Source: Deinococcus cellulosilyticus NBRC 106333 = KACC 11606 (lineage in GTDB: Bacteria; Deinococcota; Deinococci; Deinococcales; Deinococcaceae). Taken from it: a DNA stretch of 64,000 nt. Made by a program: the position numbers and the translations under genes. The notes under the pieces were generated by a model. The model searched no databases. It was not told the DNA's origin and saw only the letters and a list, made by a program, of their open reading frames with translations. Positions within the stretch are counted from its first letter, which is position 1; every line of letters starts with the position of its first letter. The stretch is from NCBI RefSeq assembly GCF_007990775.1, contig NZ_BJXB01000001.1, forward strand, positions 310,001-374,000, given 5' to 3'. Shown here piece after piece: positions 42,178 to 51,535 of the stretch.

Positions 42178-42792
42178 ATGGTCCACATCTATGAACGCAA
42201 ATATCCCTGCCCCTGTTCACGGAGTACCATCACCACCACCACCACCGAAGACCCGATGACAGGCACCACCACGACCTATCACATGGATTGCATATTGTGT
42301 GACCGTGCATATGAGATCATGCAGCTTTCTGCAAGGCGCATCCACAAATTCCAGTCTCCTTTCTCGATGTATGTGCGGGTGGTGAAAAAAAGAGAAGCTG
42401 AACTCTATGAGAACCTCTTTCAGGAGTTCTACCAGTTGCAGACCCAGTTGCTCACCCGTTCCAAACAGCAGTACCTCACAAGCTTTATGGAAGCTGTGCT
42501 GTCTGGAGAAGGAAAAAGAGGCATCTGGCTGAAACTTCAGTCCATTGCCGGTGAACCCACGCGCACCCTCAGGGCTTTCTACCGTTACACCCGCAAGCGC
42601 ATTGAGGAAATTGTGCGCAGCCACTTCACCCTGGAGCGCCTTCCCAGCATCCTGAACAACCTGAACATCAAGGACCCTGAAATCCAGACGATCTTTGGCC
42701 GCATGGAGCAGATCCAGCGCCAGATCCACCACCTGGAAGAAGACATGATCAACAATGCCTACCGTCTGGAGGCGGGTGTGACTGTGCAATAA
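42178..42792 (+). CDS. Hypothetical protein with CxC and CxxC motifs
   Basis: The protein has 204 residues from ATG 42178 (two residues longer from 42172). Near the start it carries YPCPCSRST and MDCILCDRAYE, a CxC plus CxxC set that could bind zinc or an iron-sulfur cluster. The rest is helical and charged (RIHKFQSPFSMYVRVVKKREAELYENL), including a predicted coiled coil at the end (IQRQIHHLEEDM). The TAGAGT just upstream and absence of a ribosome site suggest a leaderless message. No family was recognised; a nucleic-acid or metal role is speculation. Confidence 0.65.
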   Translation: MVHIYERKYPCPCSRSTITTTTTEDPMTGTTTTYHMDCILCDRAYEIMQLSARRIHKFQSPFSMYVRVVKKREAELYENLFQEFYQLQTQLLTRSKQQYLTSFMEAVLSGEGKRGIWLKLQSIAGEPTRTLRAFYRYTRKRIEEIVRSHFTLERLPSILNNLNIKDPEIQTIFGRMEQIQRQIHHLEEDMINNAYRLEAGVTVQ

Positions 42793-42954
42793 ATCTCAGC
42801 GTCAGAAATGTAACGTGATTTTGCCCTTCCCCATGTGATCTTGCTGTCTCCTGCAGCCTGGACTGTGGGGTTTTTGTGGTGCAGCCTCCAGAATGGGCTG
42901 GATTTGGGGCAATTCCTCCTGTGAACCCCTGAACAGGCCTTTATGCTTTGCACC

Positions 42955-43455
42955 ATGAGACAGAACAAAAAGGAGGCAGCAAGCACCAGACTGTCCACCC
43001 CCAACAAGAAATTTGATTATTCGCTGGATTATCCAAACCTCAATTTGCGCGAACATCCCGAGCTTTATCGGGTGGGGGTGGGCGAGCAGGGCGTTTTGCT
43101 GGTTGAACCGTACAAGAGCGAAATCCTTCCTGTCTGGCGCTTCAAGACGCCAGAGATTGCCTCAGAAAGCAGTGAGGCCATTTACCGGATGTTCCTGGAA
43201 TATCTGGCCCGGGAGGATTTTGTGGGTGCGGACATGGCCCGCAAATTCATGCAGATGGGGTACACGCGGGCAAGGCGTTATGCCAACCACAAAAGTGGCC
43301 GCAAATATGATGCTGTCACCGGAGAGTTGCTGCCCAATGAAGAGGATGCCGTCAAGGCGGCCGCTGCACTGGTGTTTAAAGAGAAGCTTGCACTGCTGAA
43401 TTCCAATGCAAAATACCAGCAGATGAAAGCAGAGCACAAATCAAAATACGGTTGA
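42955..43455 (+). CDS. DUF4385 family protein
   Basis: The 166-residue protein contains the hallmark block of DUF4385: FDYSLDYPNLNLREHPELYRVG, then GVLLVEPYKSEILPVWRFKTPEIA and FVGADMARKFMQMGYTRARRYANHKSGRKY. The family is widespread but uncharacterised; it is soluble and cytoplasmic. ATG 42955 is preferred over 42943 because TATGCT at 42942-42947 looks like a -10 that would give a leaderless message at 42955, and no ribosome site is present. Confidence 0.85.
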   Translation: MRQNKKEAASTRLSTPNKKFDYSLDYPNLNLREHPELYRVGVGEQGVLLVEPYKSEILPVWRFKTPEIASESSEAIYRMFLEYLAREDFVGADMARKFMQMGYTRARRYANHKSGRKYDAVTGELLPNEEDAVKAAAALVFKEKLALLNSNAKYQQMKAEHKSKYG

Positions 43456-43638
43456 AGTGTTTGGGTCTGTCGTCTGGCACATGGTCTGTTCAGCCGGGGA
43501 CACGTCTCACCCACACCGACCCACTGGCCTGAGCGATCTGGGTTTCTCTTTTCTTCGATCACCAGATCTGTTATGCTATTTACATATGATCTGTTTGTAT
43601 TCCGCTTTTAGTGAATCCATGTCGGTGAGGCCACCTGC

Positions 43639-45975
43639 ATGAAACAGCCAACCCTGGAGCAGCAGCAGATCATCCAGCACAACAAAGGAGCTGCGCTGGT
43701 CTATGCGGTGGCCGGAGCAGGCAAAACCACCTGCCTGACCCAGCGCATTGCAAGGCTGGTCCGGGACGGCATCTTCCGTCCAGAGCGCATTCTGGCAACC
43801 AGTTTCAGCCGTGAAAGCGTGAAGGACATCCAGAGCAAACTTGCTGGTGGCCCGGAAGTGCAGAGGGTGCAGGTCAAGACCCTGCACGGCGTGGGTCTGC
43901 ATGTCCTGAAAAAGGCCGTTCAGATGGGGCTGTTGCCTGAATTCAAATCCGAAGCAGACAGCGAAGCCACCCGCTCTCGGCTGATCAAACAGGTTCTCCG
44001 GGAGTCCAGGTTGCGGGGCCTTCCCATCCCGGACCACTTTGACCTCGAAGATTTCATGAATTACGTGGGGTCCTGCAAGGCGTCTCTCAAATACGCTGAA
44101 CTGCTGGAATGGGATTTTCCAGAAACCGCCCTGAAGGTGATCTCCCAGGCAGAAGCCCCCGAAGGACTGCCCCACTATCTGGAGCTCTACCGGGCCTTTG
44201 AGCGCCACAGGGAACGGGAGAACTTCATCACCTTCGATGACATGATCGGACTTGCCTGGGACCTCTCGGTGAAAAACCCAGACCTGATGGAATGGGTGTC
44301 CAGCCAGTACGACTGTGTGCTCATCGATGAATTTCAGGACCTCAACCTGGCCCAGTCGGAATTTGTGCACCTGCTCGTCCAGAACCACCTGAACATCATG
44401 GCCCTCGGAGACGACGACCAGACCATTTACAGCTGGCGCGGATCGAGTCCCGAATTCATTCGCAACTTCCAGCAGCGTTACGCGGCCCGCAAGTACCACA
44501 TCACCCACAACTTTCGGTCCTGCGCAACGCACCTGGCCCTGGCCAATTTTGTGATCTCCCAGAACGAGAACCGGGAAGTCAAACACCTCAGGCTCACCAG
44601 GGGCTTTGAGGGGATCACGGAAGTGCATGGGGTGGATTCACAGTTTGAAAGTGCAAAACGCATTGCGGACCAGATCGAGCAGAACCTTGAAAAGGGCTTC
44701 AAAGTGCAGGACCACGCAATCCTGGTTCGCACCTATGCCATGACCCCCTTCATTGAAACGGAATTCATCGAACGGCAGATTTCCTACCGGATTCTGGGAG
44801 GGCACTACTTTTACAAGAGAGAGGAAATCCGGGTGCTGCTGGACTACCTGAGGGTGGCCCGCACCCTGTACCAGCTTCAGACCGGAACGAAGCTCGACCC
44901 GGTGCAGCTCAGGGACCTCAAGACCCAGATGCTCTCCATCATTGGAAGCCCTCGCCGATACATCACCCGCCAGTACATCAACTCGCTGTTCATCCGCCTG
45001 CTCGGTCAGGAAGACCATTTGCTTGCGCAAATCCAGCTGGACAGTGAGAATCCCAACCACCAGCGCTTTCAACACGGGCTTCAGGCCTTGCATTTTGTGC
45101 TGGACAGCCTCGCTCGCATGGTCGCCTACGATGCGGAGGCCTACGCTGTTCTCGAAAATCTGCTCTACTGGACCGATTACGAACAGCACCTGCTGGCCAC
45201 CACCGCCGACCCGGAACTGGCAGAGGCCAGAATGCTGGGGGCCAGAAACCTGATTCGTTATGCTTCAGGTAAGGGCAACACCGAGGACTTCCTGCAGCAC
45301 ATGGAGTTCGTGATGTTCCGGGAAACCACCCTCGACGCCATCAGCGATGAACGGGTGCTGATCACCACCCCTTACCGGGCCAAAGGGCTGGAATGGCCGG
45401 TGGTGTTTGTGCCCGGACTCAACGAGGGAAGCGTCCCCTCCATGCGCAGTCTGGAGGACCCTGCACAGCTTGAGGAAGAGAGGCGGGTGCTGTATGTCTG
45501 CATCACCCGGGCCAGAGAACAGCTTTACCTGTACCACACCGACCGGGAGGATGCCCCTCCGATCAGCCGTTTCCTGCTGGGCAAAAACGAGGAGAAGGCA
45601 GACCCGGAAGACCTGTACACCTACCAGAATGTCCTGCAGGAGGTGGGTCACATTCAACAGGCCCTCCAGAAGCCAGAAGAGGAACCCCTGACCCCGCAGG
45701 ACGTGCATGCCCTGGTGCGTTCCGTTGCTGACCACCACTTCCGCACGTACCTGCAGCACTACGCCTACCATCACTTTGACCTGGACCATCTGATGGTGCT
45801 CAGCAGCAAGGTGCTCGGGGCTGCAGAGGGCCTCAAAGCCCTGTCCCATTTCACCGAGGAAGAATTGACCGTGTGGGAGAGCTACGGTCAGGCCCCGGAA
45901 CCCATGCAGTTCACCCAGAAGGACCTGGAGGTCTACGCCAGAACCCTGAACCTGCATGCCAGCAGGAGCGCCTGA
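43639..45975 (+). CDS. UvrD/Rep-family superfamily 1A DNA helicase
   Basis: The 778-residue helicase has Q-motif LEQQQIIQ, Walker A AGAGKTTC (25-32), DEFQDLN (motif II, near 231), GDDDQTIYSWRGSSPE (III), a YRAKGLEWPVVFVPGLNEGSVP (V) block and EEERRVLYVCITRAREQLYLY (VI). This fits UvrD/PcrA-type 3'-to-5' translocation in DNA repair. It is longer and more diverged than core UvrD and lacks a nuclease domain; Deinococcus genomes carry accessory UvrD-like helicases, so this is probably an accessory repair helicase rather than housekeeping UvrD. Its TGA abuts the convergent siderophore decarboxylase stop with no base between. Confidence 0.88.
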   Translation: MKQPTLEQQQIIQHNKGAALVYAVAGAGKTTCLTQRIARLVRDGIFRPERILATSFSRESVKDIQSKLAGGPEVQRVQVKTLHGVGLHVLKKAVQMGLLPEFKSEADSEATRSRLIKQVLRESRLRGLPIPDHFDLEDFMNYVGSCKASLKYAELLEWDFPETALKVISQAEAPEGLPHYLELYRAFERHRERENFITFDDMIGLAWDLSVKNPDLMEWVSSQYDCVLIDEFQDLNLAQSEFVHLLVQNHLNIMALGDDDQTIYSWRGSSPEFIRNFQQRYAARKYHITHNFRSCATHLALANFVISQNENREVKHLRLTRGFEGITEVHGVDSQFESAKRIADQIEQNLEKGFKVQDHAILVRTYAMTPFIETEFIERQISYRILGGHYFYKREEIRVLLDYLRVARTLYQLQTGTKLDPVQLRDLKTQMLSIIGSPRRYITRQYINSLFIRLLGQEDHLLAQIQLDSENPNHQRFQHGLQALHFVLDSLARMVAYDAEAYAVLENLLYWTDYEQHLLATTADPELAEARMLGARNLIRYASGKGNTEDFLQHMEFVMFRETTLDAISDERVLITTPYRAKGLEWPVVFVPGLNEGSVPSMRSLEDPAQLEEERRVLYVCITRAREQLYLYHTDREDAPPISRFLLGKNEEKADPEDLYTYQNVLQEVGHIQQALQKPEEEPLTPQDVHALVRSVADHHFRTYLQHYAYHHFDLDHLMVLSSKVLGAAEGLKALSHFTEEELTVWESYGQAPEPMQFTQKDLEVYARTLNLHASRSA

Positions 45976-47142
45976 TCAGGAAGAAAGGGTCAATTCCTGA
46001 CGTTGCGGGCTCAGGTGCTCAAAGTTTGGCTCTGGATGCATCAGGAAAGCCGTGTGGGAAATGTTCCAGGCGTAGGCCCCTGCCATTGGGAACACCACCC
46101 AGTCACCCACTGCCGCTCCGGAGATCCAGGCACCTGAGCTCAGGCGGTCTTTGGGGGTGCAAAGCTGGCCCACCACATGGACCTGAAGGTCTTGCACCTC
46201 AGGTGTTTTCAGGTTGATGACCTCAAAAGGATGGGAATGCCCTTGCGCTGCCGGAGTGCGGAAGTGATGGGTGCCCCCCTGAAGGAGCAAGAAGGTCTCT
46301 CCGTGACTTTTTTTGATGTCCAGAATGGGTGTGGCGTAATAACCACAGTGGGCCACCATGCTGCGACCCGGTTCGATGCGCAGGTCCAGATGGGAATGTT
46401 GCTGCAGGGCTGCTCCCAGCGTTGCCCAGTCGTATTTCTGCTCCGGGTGCTGGTAATTCACCCCCATCCCTCCTCCCAGATTGATTTCATGCCAGTCCAG
46501 ATGGTGCTTTCTGGTGAACCCCTCAAACCACCTGAGGGCTTCCTGCAACAGCACAGCATGTCGGTGTGCGTCCCTGATCCCTGAAGCCAGATGCAGGTGC
46601 ACCCCGTGACAGACCAGTTCAGGGTGCTTTCTCAGCAGGGTCAGGGCTTCTTGCAACAACACCTCATCCATCCCGAAAGGAGAGGGTTTTCCGCCCATTG
46701 CCAGGGGCGCATCTGGCAGAGACAGGCCCAGATTGACCCTCAGCAGGATGTGCGCACGCTGGTTCAATCTCCGGGCGATGTCTGAAAGCTGCACGAGTTC
46801 ACGGGGACCCTCAACGTGGATGCGGTGCACCCCGGACCTGAGGGCAAACTCCAGATCGGCAGGCAGCTTTGAGGGGGCTCCAAAAGACACCTGTGCATCA
46901 GGATGGTGGTGCACCACATGGCGAAATTCTCCGCCAGAGGCCACCTCGAATCCATCCACAATGCCGTGCAGGGTCTGCAGGATCTGGGGGTCCGGGTTGG
47001 CCTTGGCTGCATAGAGCACCCTGACCCTGCCCAGATGCTGCTTCACCTGCTTTGCATGGTGTTGCAGTGCATCCAGGTTATACAGGTAGGTGGGGTGGGG
47101 CTGAAGCCCAGAGATTCTTTTGCGAACCGTCTCAGGAATCAC
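45976..47142 (-). CDS. PLP-dependent amino-acid decarboxylase of the siderophore locus
   Basis: The 388-residue enzyme is a fold-III (alanine racemase/ODC/LysA) decarboxylase. YAAKANPDPQIL has the PLP lysine near residue 47, HLHLASGIRD and EINLGGGMGVNY line the phosphate site, EPGRSMVAHCGYYAT is conserved, and GQLCTPKDRLSS contains the catalytic cysteine. Related SbnH decarboxylates a citryl-diaminopropionate precursor in staphyloferrin B, so it probably supplies a diamine or acts on a tethered intermediate. The GTG at 47142 overlaps the upstream synthetase stop (GTGA), and AAGGAG lies five bases before it. It is the last gene of the - strand operon. Confidence 0.88.
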   Translation of the reverse strand: MIPETVRKRISGLQPHPTYLYNLDALQHHAKQVKQHLGRVRVLYAAKANPDPQILQTLHGIVDGFEVASGGEFRHVVHHHPDAQVSFGAPSKLPADLEFALRSGVHRIHVEGPRELVQLSDIARRLNQRAHILLRVNLGLSLPDAPLAMGGKPSPFGMDEVLLQEALTLLRKHPELVCHGVHLHLASGIRDAHRHAVLLQEALRWFEGFTRKHHLDWHEINLGGGMGVNYQHPEQKYDWATLGAALQQHSHLDLRIEPGRSMVAHCGYYATPILDIKKSHGETFLLLQGGTHHFRTPAAQGHSHPFEVINLKTPEVQDLQVHVVGQLCTPKDRLSSGAWISGAAVGDWVVFPMAGAYAWNISHTAFLMHPEPNFEHLSPQRQELTLSS

Positions 47143-48737
47143 CGGAGCTCCTTCAAAGGGTTTGCAACGGGCACGTATCCCGCTTCCCGGTCTGCCTGGC
47201 GTTGCCAGCGGTTGAGCAGGTTGGCCTTGCCAGGAAGGGGAGATCCACTGAGCAGGTCCTGAAGTTCAGGCTCTGCGCCAAATTTCTGCTGGTGGGCCTC
47301 AACCTCATCCGCCAGGGCCTGCCACGCGTCCTGCTTGAGCTGCGGATTCTGAATCAGGATGCCTTTGCCCACTTCCAGCAGGTGGTTGACCAGCAGGCAG
47401 TAGGCCACCCGCTTCCAGCCCTGATCCCGGTCGTAGGTGATGGCTTTTCGGACCTCTTGTGGTGCATTCTGGAGCAGGTCAGAGTGGTGTTCGGGCAGCA
47501 CCTTGGTGCCCTCCAGATCCCGGAAGATGGCCTGGGCAGGCAGGCCGTCACGCAGCACGATCAGCACATTCTGCAGGTGCGGTTCCAGCACCACACCATG
47601 CTGGAAAAACAGGTGGAGCACGGGAGCCACGGTTTGCCTGAGGTAGGCTTTCCACCAGGGCAGCAGGTCTTTTGAGGAAACACGGGAGAGGTGGGCTGGA
47701 TGCTGGGCTGCCTCATCGGTCAGGGTGGCACACAGGACCAGGGCCTCTCCGTCCCGGAGGTCAGGGGCAGGGTTTTCCCGGAGCAGCATCCCCAGGTATT
47801 CCTTGCTGTGCGTGTCCAGTTTGACCGTGCAATATGCAGGTTCCAGCAGAACACGGGTTTCAGGGAACACCTGCGCCAGATCCTGCAGCACCGGACGCAT
47901 GTGCTCTGTCAGCAGGGCTGCCCCGGTCAGTTCGTAATGGGCGTTCTTGCGCAGGCAGTTGGTGATGCGGGCATGCAGGCTGAACTTGTAGAACCAGGGA
48001 TGGCCCTCACGGTACAGGGTGCGGATGCTGGAGGTCGGAGCGTAATGCACGCTTCCCTCGCCCAGGTCCAGCAAAATTCCCTTTTCCAGTGCCTGTTTGA
48101 TGGCAGGTTGTGCCAGGGCCAGTCTGGCCTGCCAGGGGTGGGCGGGCAGCAGACGGTACCCTTCTGGGGCCTTGATGTTTTCGTGCTCAAACCGGGTGAG
48201 GTCGGGTGCGTTGGTTTCGAAATAAGCCTCTTGCACCGCAAAATACCTGAGCACAAATCGGGTTTTCAGTTCAGGGGAGTATTTCTCCCAGCTGCTCAGG
48301 CTCCCAGAGCGGCTCTTTGGGGTCGGGTGAAAACGGTGCCCCAGGGTCAGGGATTGTTCGGAATGCAGGTAAGAATCCTGGGGGGCAGGGCTGGCATCCT
48401 GCAGAAAACGCAGGGTGAAACGGGCACTCTCCTCAAGCTGATGCAAGAATTCAGGGTTTTCTTCACCTGTCTGGGCGGTCAGTTCGCGGGCCAGCACCTC
48501 CCCCACCTCCTGCCACCTTGTGGGGTGCCACTGGTGGTGCACCTTCAGCCAGATCTGCTCTCCAAACTGCAGGGGATCAGCAGACTGCAGGGCCACTTTC
48601 AGCAACTGATGGGTGCGTGGGAGTTCGATGTGCAGGTCTCTGCCCACCTGACGGGTGGGAGGTTGCAGCTCCCTGAGGTAGCAATTGAGCAGGTTGTGCC
48701 AGATGAAACGTTCCACATGAAGGGTCTGGACGGTCAT
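47139..48737 (-). CDS. IucA/IucC-family siderophore synthetase (NIS synthetase 1)
   Basis: The 532-residue protein has the NIS synthetase signatures LLPAHPWQARLALAQ (near 200), PTSSIRTLY (near 237), KFSLHARITNCLRKN (near 258), GVVLEPHLQNVLIV (near 382) and FRDLEGTKVL (near 410). NIS synthetases adenylate citrate or a half-ester and condense it with an amine or alcohol, with ATP, in the cytosol. The operon also encodes a second synthetase and an ATP-grasp protein, so several amide bonds are likely formed. AAGGAGG precedes the ATG. The end overlaps the decarboxylase by four bases. Confidence 0.9.
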   Translation of the reverse strand: MTVQTLHVERFIWHNLLNCYLRELQPPTRQVGRDLHIELPRTHQLLKVALQSADPLQFGEQIWLKVHHQWHPTRWQEVGEVLARELTAQTGEENPEFLHQLEESARFTLRFLQDASPAPQDSYLHSEQSLTLGHRFHPTPKSRSGSLSSWEKYSPELKTRFVLRYFAVQEAYFETNAPDLTRFEHENIKAPEGYRLLPAHPWQARLALAQPAIKQALEKGILLDLGEGSVHYAPTSSIRTLYREGHPWFYKFSLHARITNCLRKNAHYELTGAALLTEHMRPVLQDLAQVFPETRVLLEPAYCTVKLDTHSKEYLGMLLRENPAPDLRDGEALVLCATLTDEAAQHPAHLSRVSSKDLLPWWKAYLRQTVAPVLHLFFQHGVVLEPHLQNVLIVLRDGLPAQAIFRDLEGTKVLPEHHSDLLQNAPQEVRKAITYDRDQGWKRVAYCLLVNHLLEVGKGILIQNPQLKQDAWQALADEVEAHQQKFGAEPELQDLLSGSPLPGKANLLNRWQRQADREAGYVPVANPLKELR

Positions 48738-48779
48738 GAAGCCTCCTTGAAAAGTGAAGTCTGTTTTGCCGGAATCCGA

Positions 48780-49907
48780 TCAATCGGTGGTGGCCTGCTG
48801 TAAGGTTCGGGCAGGCGAAAGGGTGAGCAGCACGCTGACCAGGGCAACGGTTCCTGAGAGCCAGAAGGTCCATTCCATGTGGGTGCTCAGGAGGCTGGCA
48901 AGAATCCCTGCCACCACGGCGCCACCCTTGCCGTAGGCCTCCAGCACCCCGAACAGCTGACCTCTGGGATGGTGTTCTGCCAGTTCTGCCGCCAGGTCGT
49001 TGATGGACGAGATGCACAGGGCCATCCCGAAACCCAGCACCAGACGCAGCAGGCCCAGCAGGAGCAGGTCGCTGGCCCACAGGTGCCACAGCAAACTGAT
49101 GCCGACCAGCACAAATCCAGCACCAAGGGTCCAGCCCTGCGGGAGTCTGGGAAGCAAGGGAACCGCAAGCAGGTAGGCCAGATGGGGCAAAGAGAACAGC
49201 AGCCCTGGGACCCAGGAAAGGGTGGTCTGGTGGCTGATGTGGTCAATGAAATAAGGAAAACTGAGGATGGTGGACAGCACAAACAGAAACTCCAGCCAGA
49301 ACACCCGCTGCCCTGCTTTCAGGGAGACTTTTTTCTGGGTGCGCTGATGTTTCGCAGTCACTGGAGGTTCAGGCAGGAAAAAGGTGAGAAGGGCAGAAAT
49401 CAGGGGCAGCAGGCAGAACCAGCCGTAAAGCTGCAAGACCGGATGATGCTGGATCAGCACTCCCACCAGCACAGGGGCCACCAGCAGGGCCAGACGGGCA
49501 GAACTCTGCATCAGGGTCAGGGCACGGCTGAGGGTTTTTCCTTTCAGCTGGTTTCCCAGGTAGGCGCTCGATGCCGAGAAGGTGCCGCCCAGCAGCCCTT
49601 GCAGCATCAGGCTGAGGGCCAGCATCAGGGGACTGTTTGCCTGACTGGTCAGAAAGTAACTGACGGCGAGGCCAAGCTGGGCACGGATCAGCAGTTTTCG
49701 GCTGCCGTAACGGTCTGCCATTTTGCCCCAGAACGGCGCACTGATCGCCACACAGATGGTGGGCAGGATGTACAGGATGCCAGCCCACCTCGTCCCATCT
49801 CCTCCCATGCCTCTGAGGGCCTCGGTGAGGTAAGGGGGGAGCCCGAGGGCGGTGAAGGCAGCCACAAAATGGCCCAGCACCACCATCAGGGTGACCTGTC
49901 CGGTCAT
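48780..49907 (-). CDS. MFS transporter, probable siderophore exporter
   Basis: This major facilitator with 375 residues and about 12 transmembrane helices has WGKMADRYGSRKLLIRAQLG in the conserved helix 2-3 loop. The N-terminus is short (MTGQVTLMVVLGHFVAAFTALG). Its ATG overlaps the stop of the second NIS synthetase (ATGA), placing it firmly in the siderophore operon. In NIS loci (SbnD, SfaA) MFS proteins export the finished siderophore, so the same role is inferred. Specificity cannot be read from sequence. Confidence 0.85.
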   Translation of the reverse strand: MTGQVTLMVVLGHFVAAFTALGLPPYLTEALRGMGGDGTRWAGILYILPTICVAISAPFWGKMADRYGSRKLLIRAQLGLAVSYFLTSQANSPLMLALSLMLQGLLGGTFSASSAYLGNQLKGKTLSRALTLMQSSARLALLVAPVLVGVLIQHHPVLQLYGWFCLLPLISALLTFFLPEPPVTAKHQRTQKKVSLKAGQRVFWLEFLFVLSTILSFPYFIDHISHQTTLSWVPGLLFSLPHLAYLLAVPLLPRLPQGWTLGAGFVLVGISLLWHLWASDLLLLGLLRLVLGFGMALCISSINDLAAELAEHHPRGQLFGVLEAYGKGGAVVAGILASLLSTHMEWTFWLSGTVALVSVLLTLSPARTLQQATTD

Positions 49908-51535
49908 GGGGTCCTCAGGTAATTGGGGGCCTGGCGTCGGTAACTCTTGTTGATGTCACTGACCCCGAGGTCCGCTTTGGGAAACAGGGTTCCTGCACTG
50001 AGCATGGTCTTGCTGGGGAAATGCACATCTTCCAGCAGGCGTTTTCTGAAATGGCCTGCAAAGGGTGAATCCTGATGCTCATCCAGCAGCCTTTCGATGC
50101 AGTGTCGCACCCCCTGAAGTTCGGTGTGCAGGTCAATCAGTCCTGCTTCTGCAGCCTGTCTGAGCACACTGGTCACGCACAGGTGCAAGATGATGGTGAT
50201 GAACATGTCGGCCAGGGCGTCCACGCTGTCGGTGGGCAGACAGGGGTCCCCGAAAGGCAGGAGCTTCTGGGCCAGATCAGGGTGTTTGCTCCTGAAATGC
50301 TCCCAGTGAATGCGGGGGGCATCGTTGTCCCTGAGCAGCAGGTGCAGACCATCGGGTTTCAGCACCAGGGTGGTGTTCTGCTGGTGGGCCTCCAGCACGA
50401 TGCCGTGTCGCAGGGCCAGTTTCAGGTGTGTTTCCAGCAGGAGCTGCACGGTGTTCCTCAGGAGCATTCTGGGGCTGGAGGTCAGGTGCTCAATCACCCT
50501 GCCTCCATCGGGGTGTGGGGCAAGCAGAGAGGCCAGTCCCACCTGCAAGCTGCCTTTGGGAAGGGCAGGATATTTCCTGAGCAGGTACCCCAGATCCTGG
50601 GTGCCTGCATGGCCGTAATGGCTTTCATCGGTCAGCAGCACCTCAGGACCACAGAGTTCACGGAGCACCTCCTGCATGACCGCGCCATCTTTGAAGCACT
50701 TTGGCTGCAAAGTGCGCAGGTTGCGGTACCCCAGGGTGCGGATGCGCAGGGGCAGTTTGAGGTGAAGCTCAGGGGCGTCTTCCAGCACCACGGTTCTCAA
50801 AGACAGGGTGGGATGCACCTTCAGGAAAGACAGGGGGGCAACTTTGAGCTGCAGATCTGGAGTCAGGCTTTCCACATGATCCAGCGAGTGGGGATGCACA
50901 GGCAGCAGGTGATGCTCTGGCAGATCAGGAAGCCCCACATCTGCAAAATCAGGGAAAATCTCAGGCGGCTTGCTGCTCAGAAACACATGCTGTGCTGGCA
51001 CTGCCACCCAGCGCAGCAGAAACCCCTTGCTGCTTTCGGGGCAGTACATCTGCAGGTCCTGTGGACCAAAGCCCAGCCTGGCAGGCAGGGGATAGATCGG
51101 GTGGTCCAGCAGGGCGGCCAGACGGTCAAAGAACAGCAGGTTCTGCTCTGTGGTCTGTTTCGCAAGCAGTTGAGGCATCTGGCTGAGGCGGTACTGGCTG
51201 TACTGCTGCGCAGCTTCAAACTCTTCTTTCAGCAGGTCAAAACCAGGGAGGTCCAGCGTCCCGGCAAAATCCAGTGCAGAGATCCAGTTGCGGATGTCTT
51301 CATTCCACACTTCAGCAGAGCGGGCCTCCAGCGGGTGCCACAATCCCTCAGGTCTGACGGGAATCAGGTGGGGTCCATGCTGGACGCACAGGCCCAGTGA
51401 CGGATGCTGCATGGGCGTCTGGTCCAGCCCCCCGATGTTTTCCCTGAGCAGGGCCGTCAGCAGCTTGCGGCTGACCTCCTCCTGCCCGGTGGCCCCTATG
51501 AAATCAGCACGGGATGGGGTGAGGCGATGCGCCAT
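49904..51535 (-). CDS. IucA/IucC-family siderophore synthetase (NIS synthetase 2)
   Basis: The 543-residue protein is diverged from synthetase 1 but keeps the family blocks: LLPVHPHSLDHV (near 211), LSLRTVVLE (near 244), KLPLRIRTLGYRNLRT (near 262), GIVLEAHQQNTTLVL (near 383) and LLRDNDAPRI (near 403). Two NIS synthetases of different subtypes in one operon usually condense both arms of citrate or another dicarboxylate. The ATG at 51535 has GGAAAGGAG upstream and overlaps the end of the ATP-grasp gene by 40 bases; the overlap looks real because the ribosome site is strong. It precedes the MFS gene with a four-base overlap. Confidence 0.88.
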   Translation of the reverse strand: MAHRLTPSRADFIGATGQEEVSRKLLTALLRENIGGLDQTPMQHPSLGLCVQHGPHLIPVRPEGLWHPLEARSAEVWNEDIRNWISALDFAGTLDLPGFDLLKEEFEAAQQYSQYRLSQMPQLLAKQTTEQNLLFFDRLAALLDHPIYPLPARLGFGPQDLQMYCPESSKGFLLRWVAVPAQHVFLSSKPPEIFPDFADVGLPDLPEHHLLPVHPHSLDHVESLTPDLQLKVAPLSFLKVHPTLSLRTVVLEDAPELHLKLPLRIRTLGYRNLRTLQPKCFKDGAVMQEVLRELCGPEVLLTDESHYGHAGTQDLGYLLRKYPALPKGSLQVGLASLLAPHPDGGRVIEHLTSSPRMLLRNTVQLLLETHLKLALRHGIVLEAHQQNTTLVLKPDGLHLLLRDNDAPRIHWEHFRSKHPDLAQKLLPFGDPCLPTDSVDALADMFITIILHLCVTSVLRQAAEAGLIDLHTELQGVRHCIERLLDEHQDSPFAGHFRKRLLEDVHFPSKTMLSAGTLFPKADLGVSDINKSYRRQAPNYLRTP

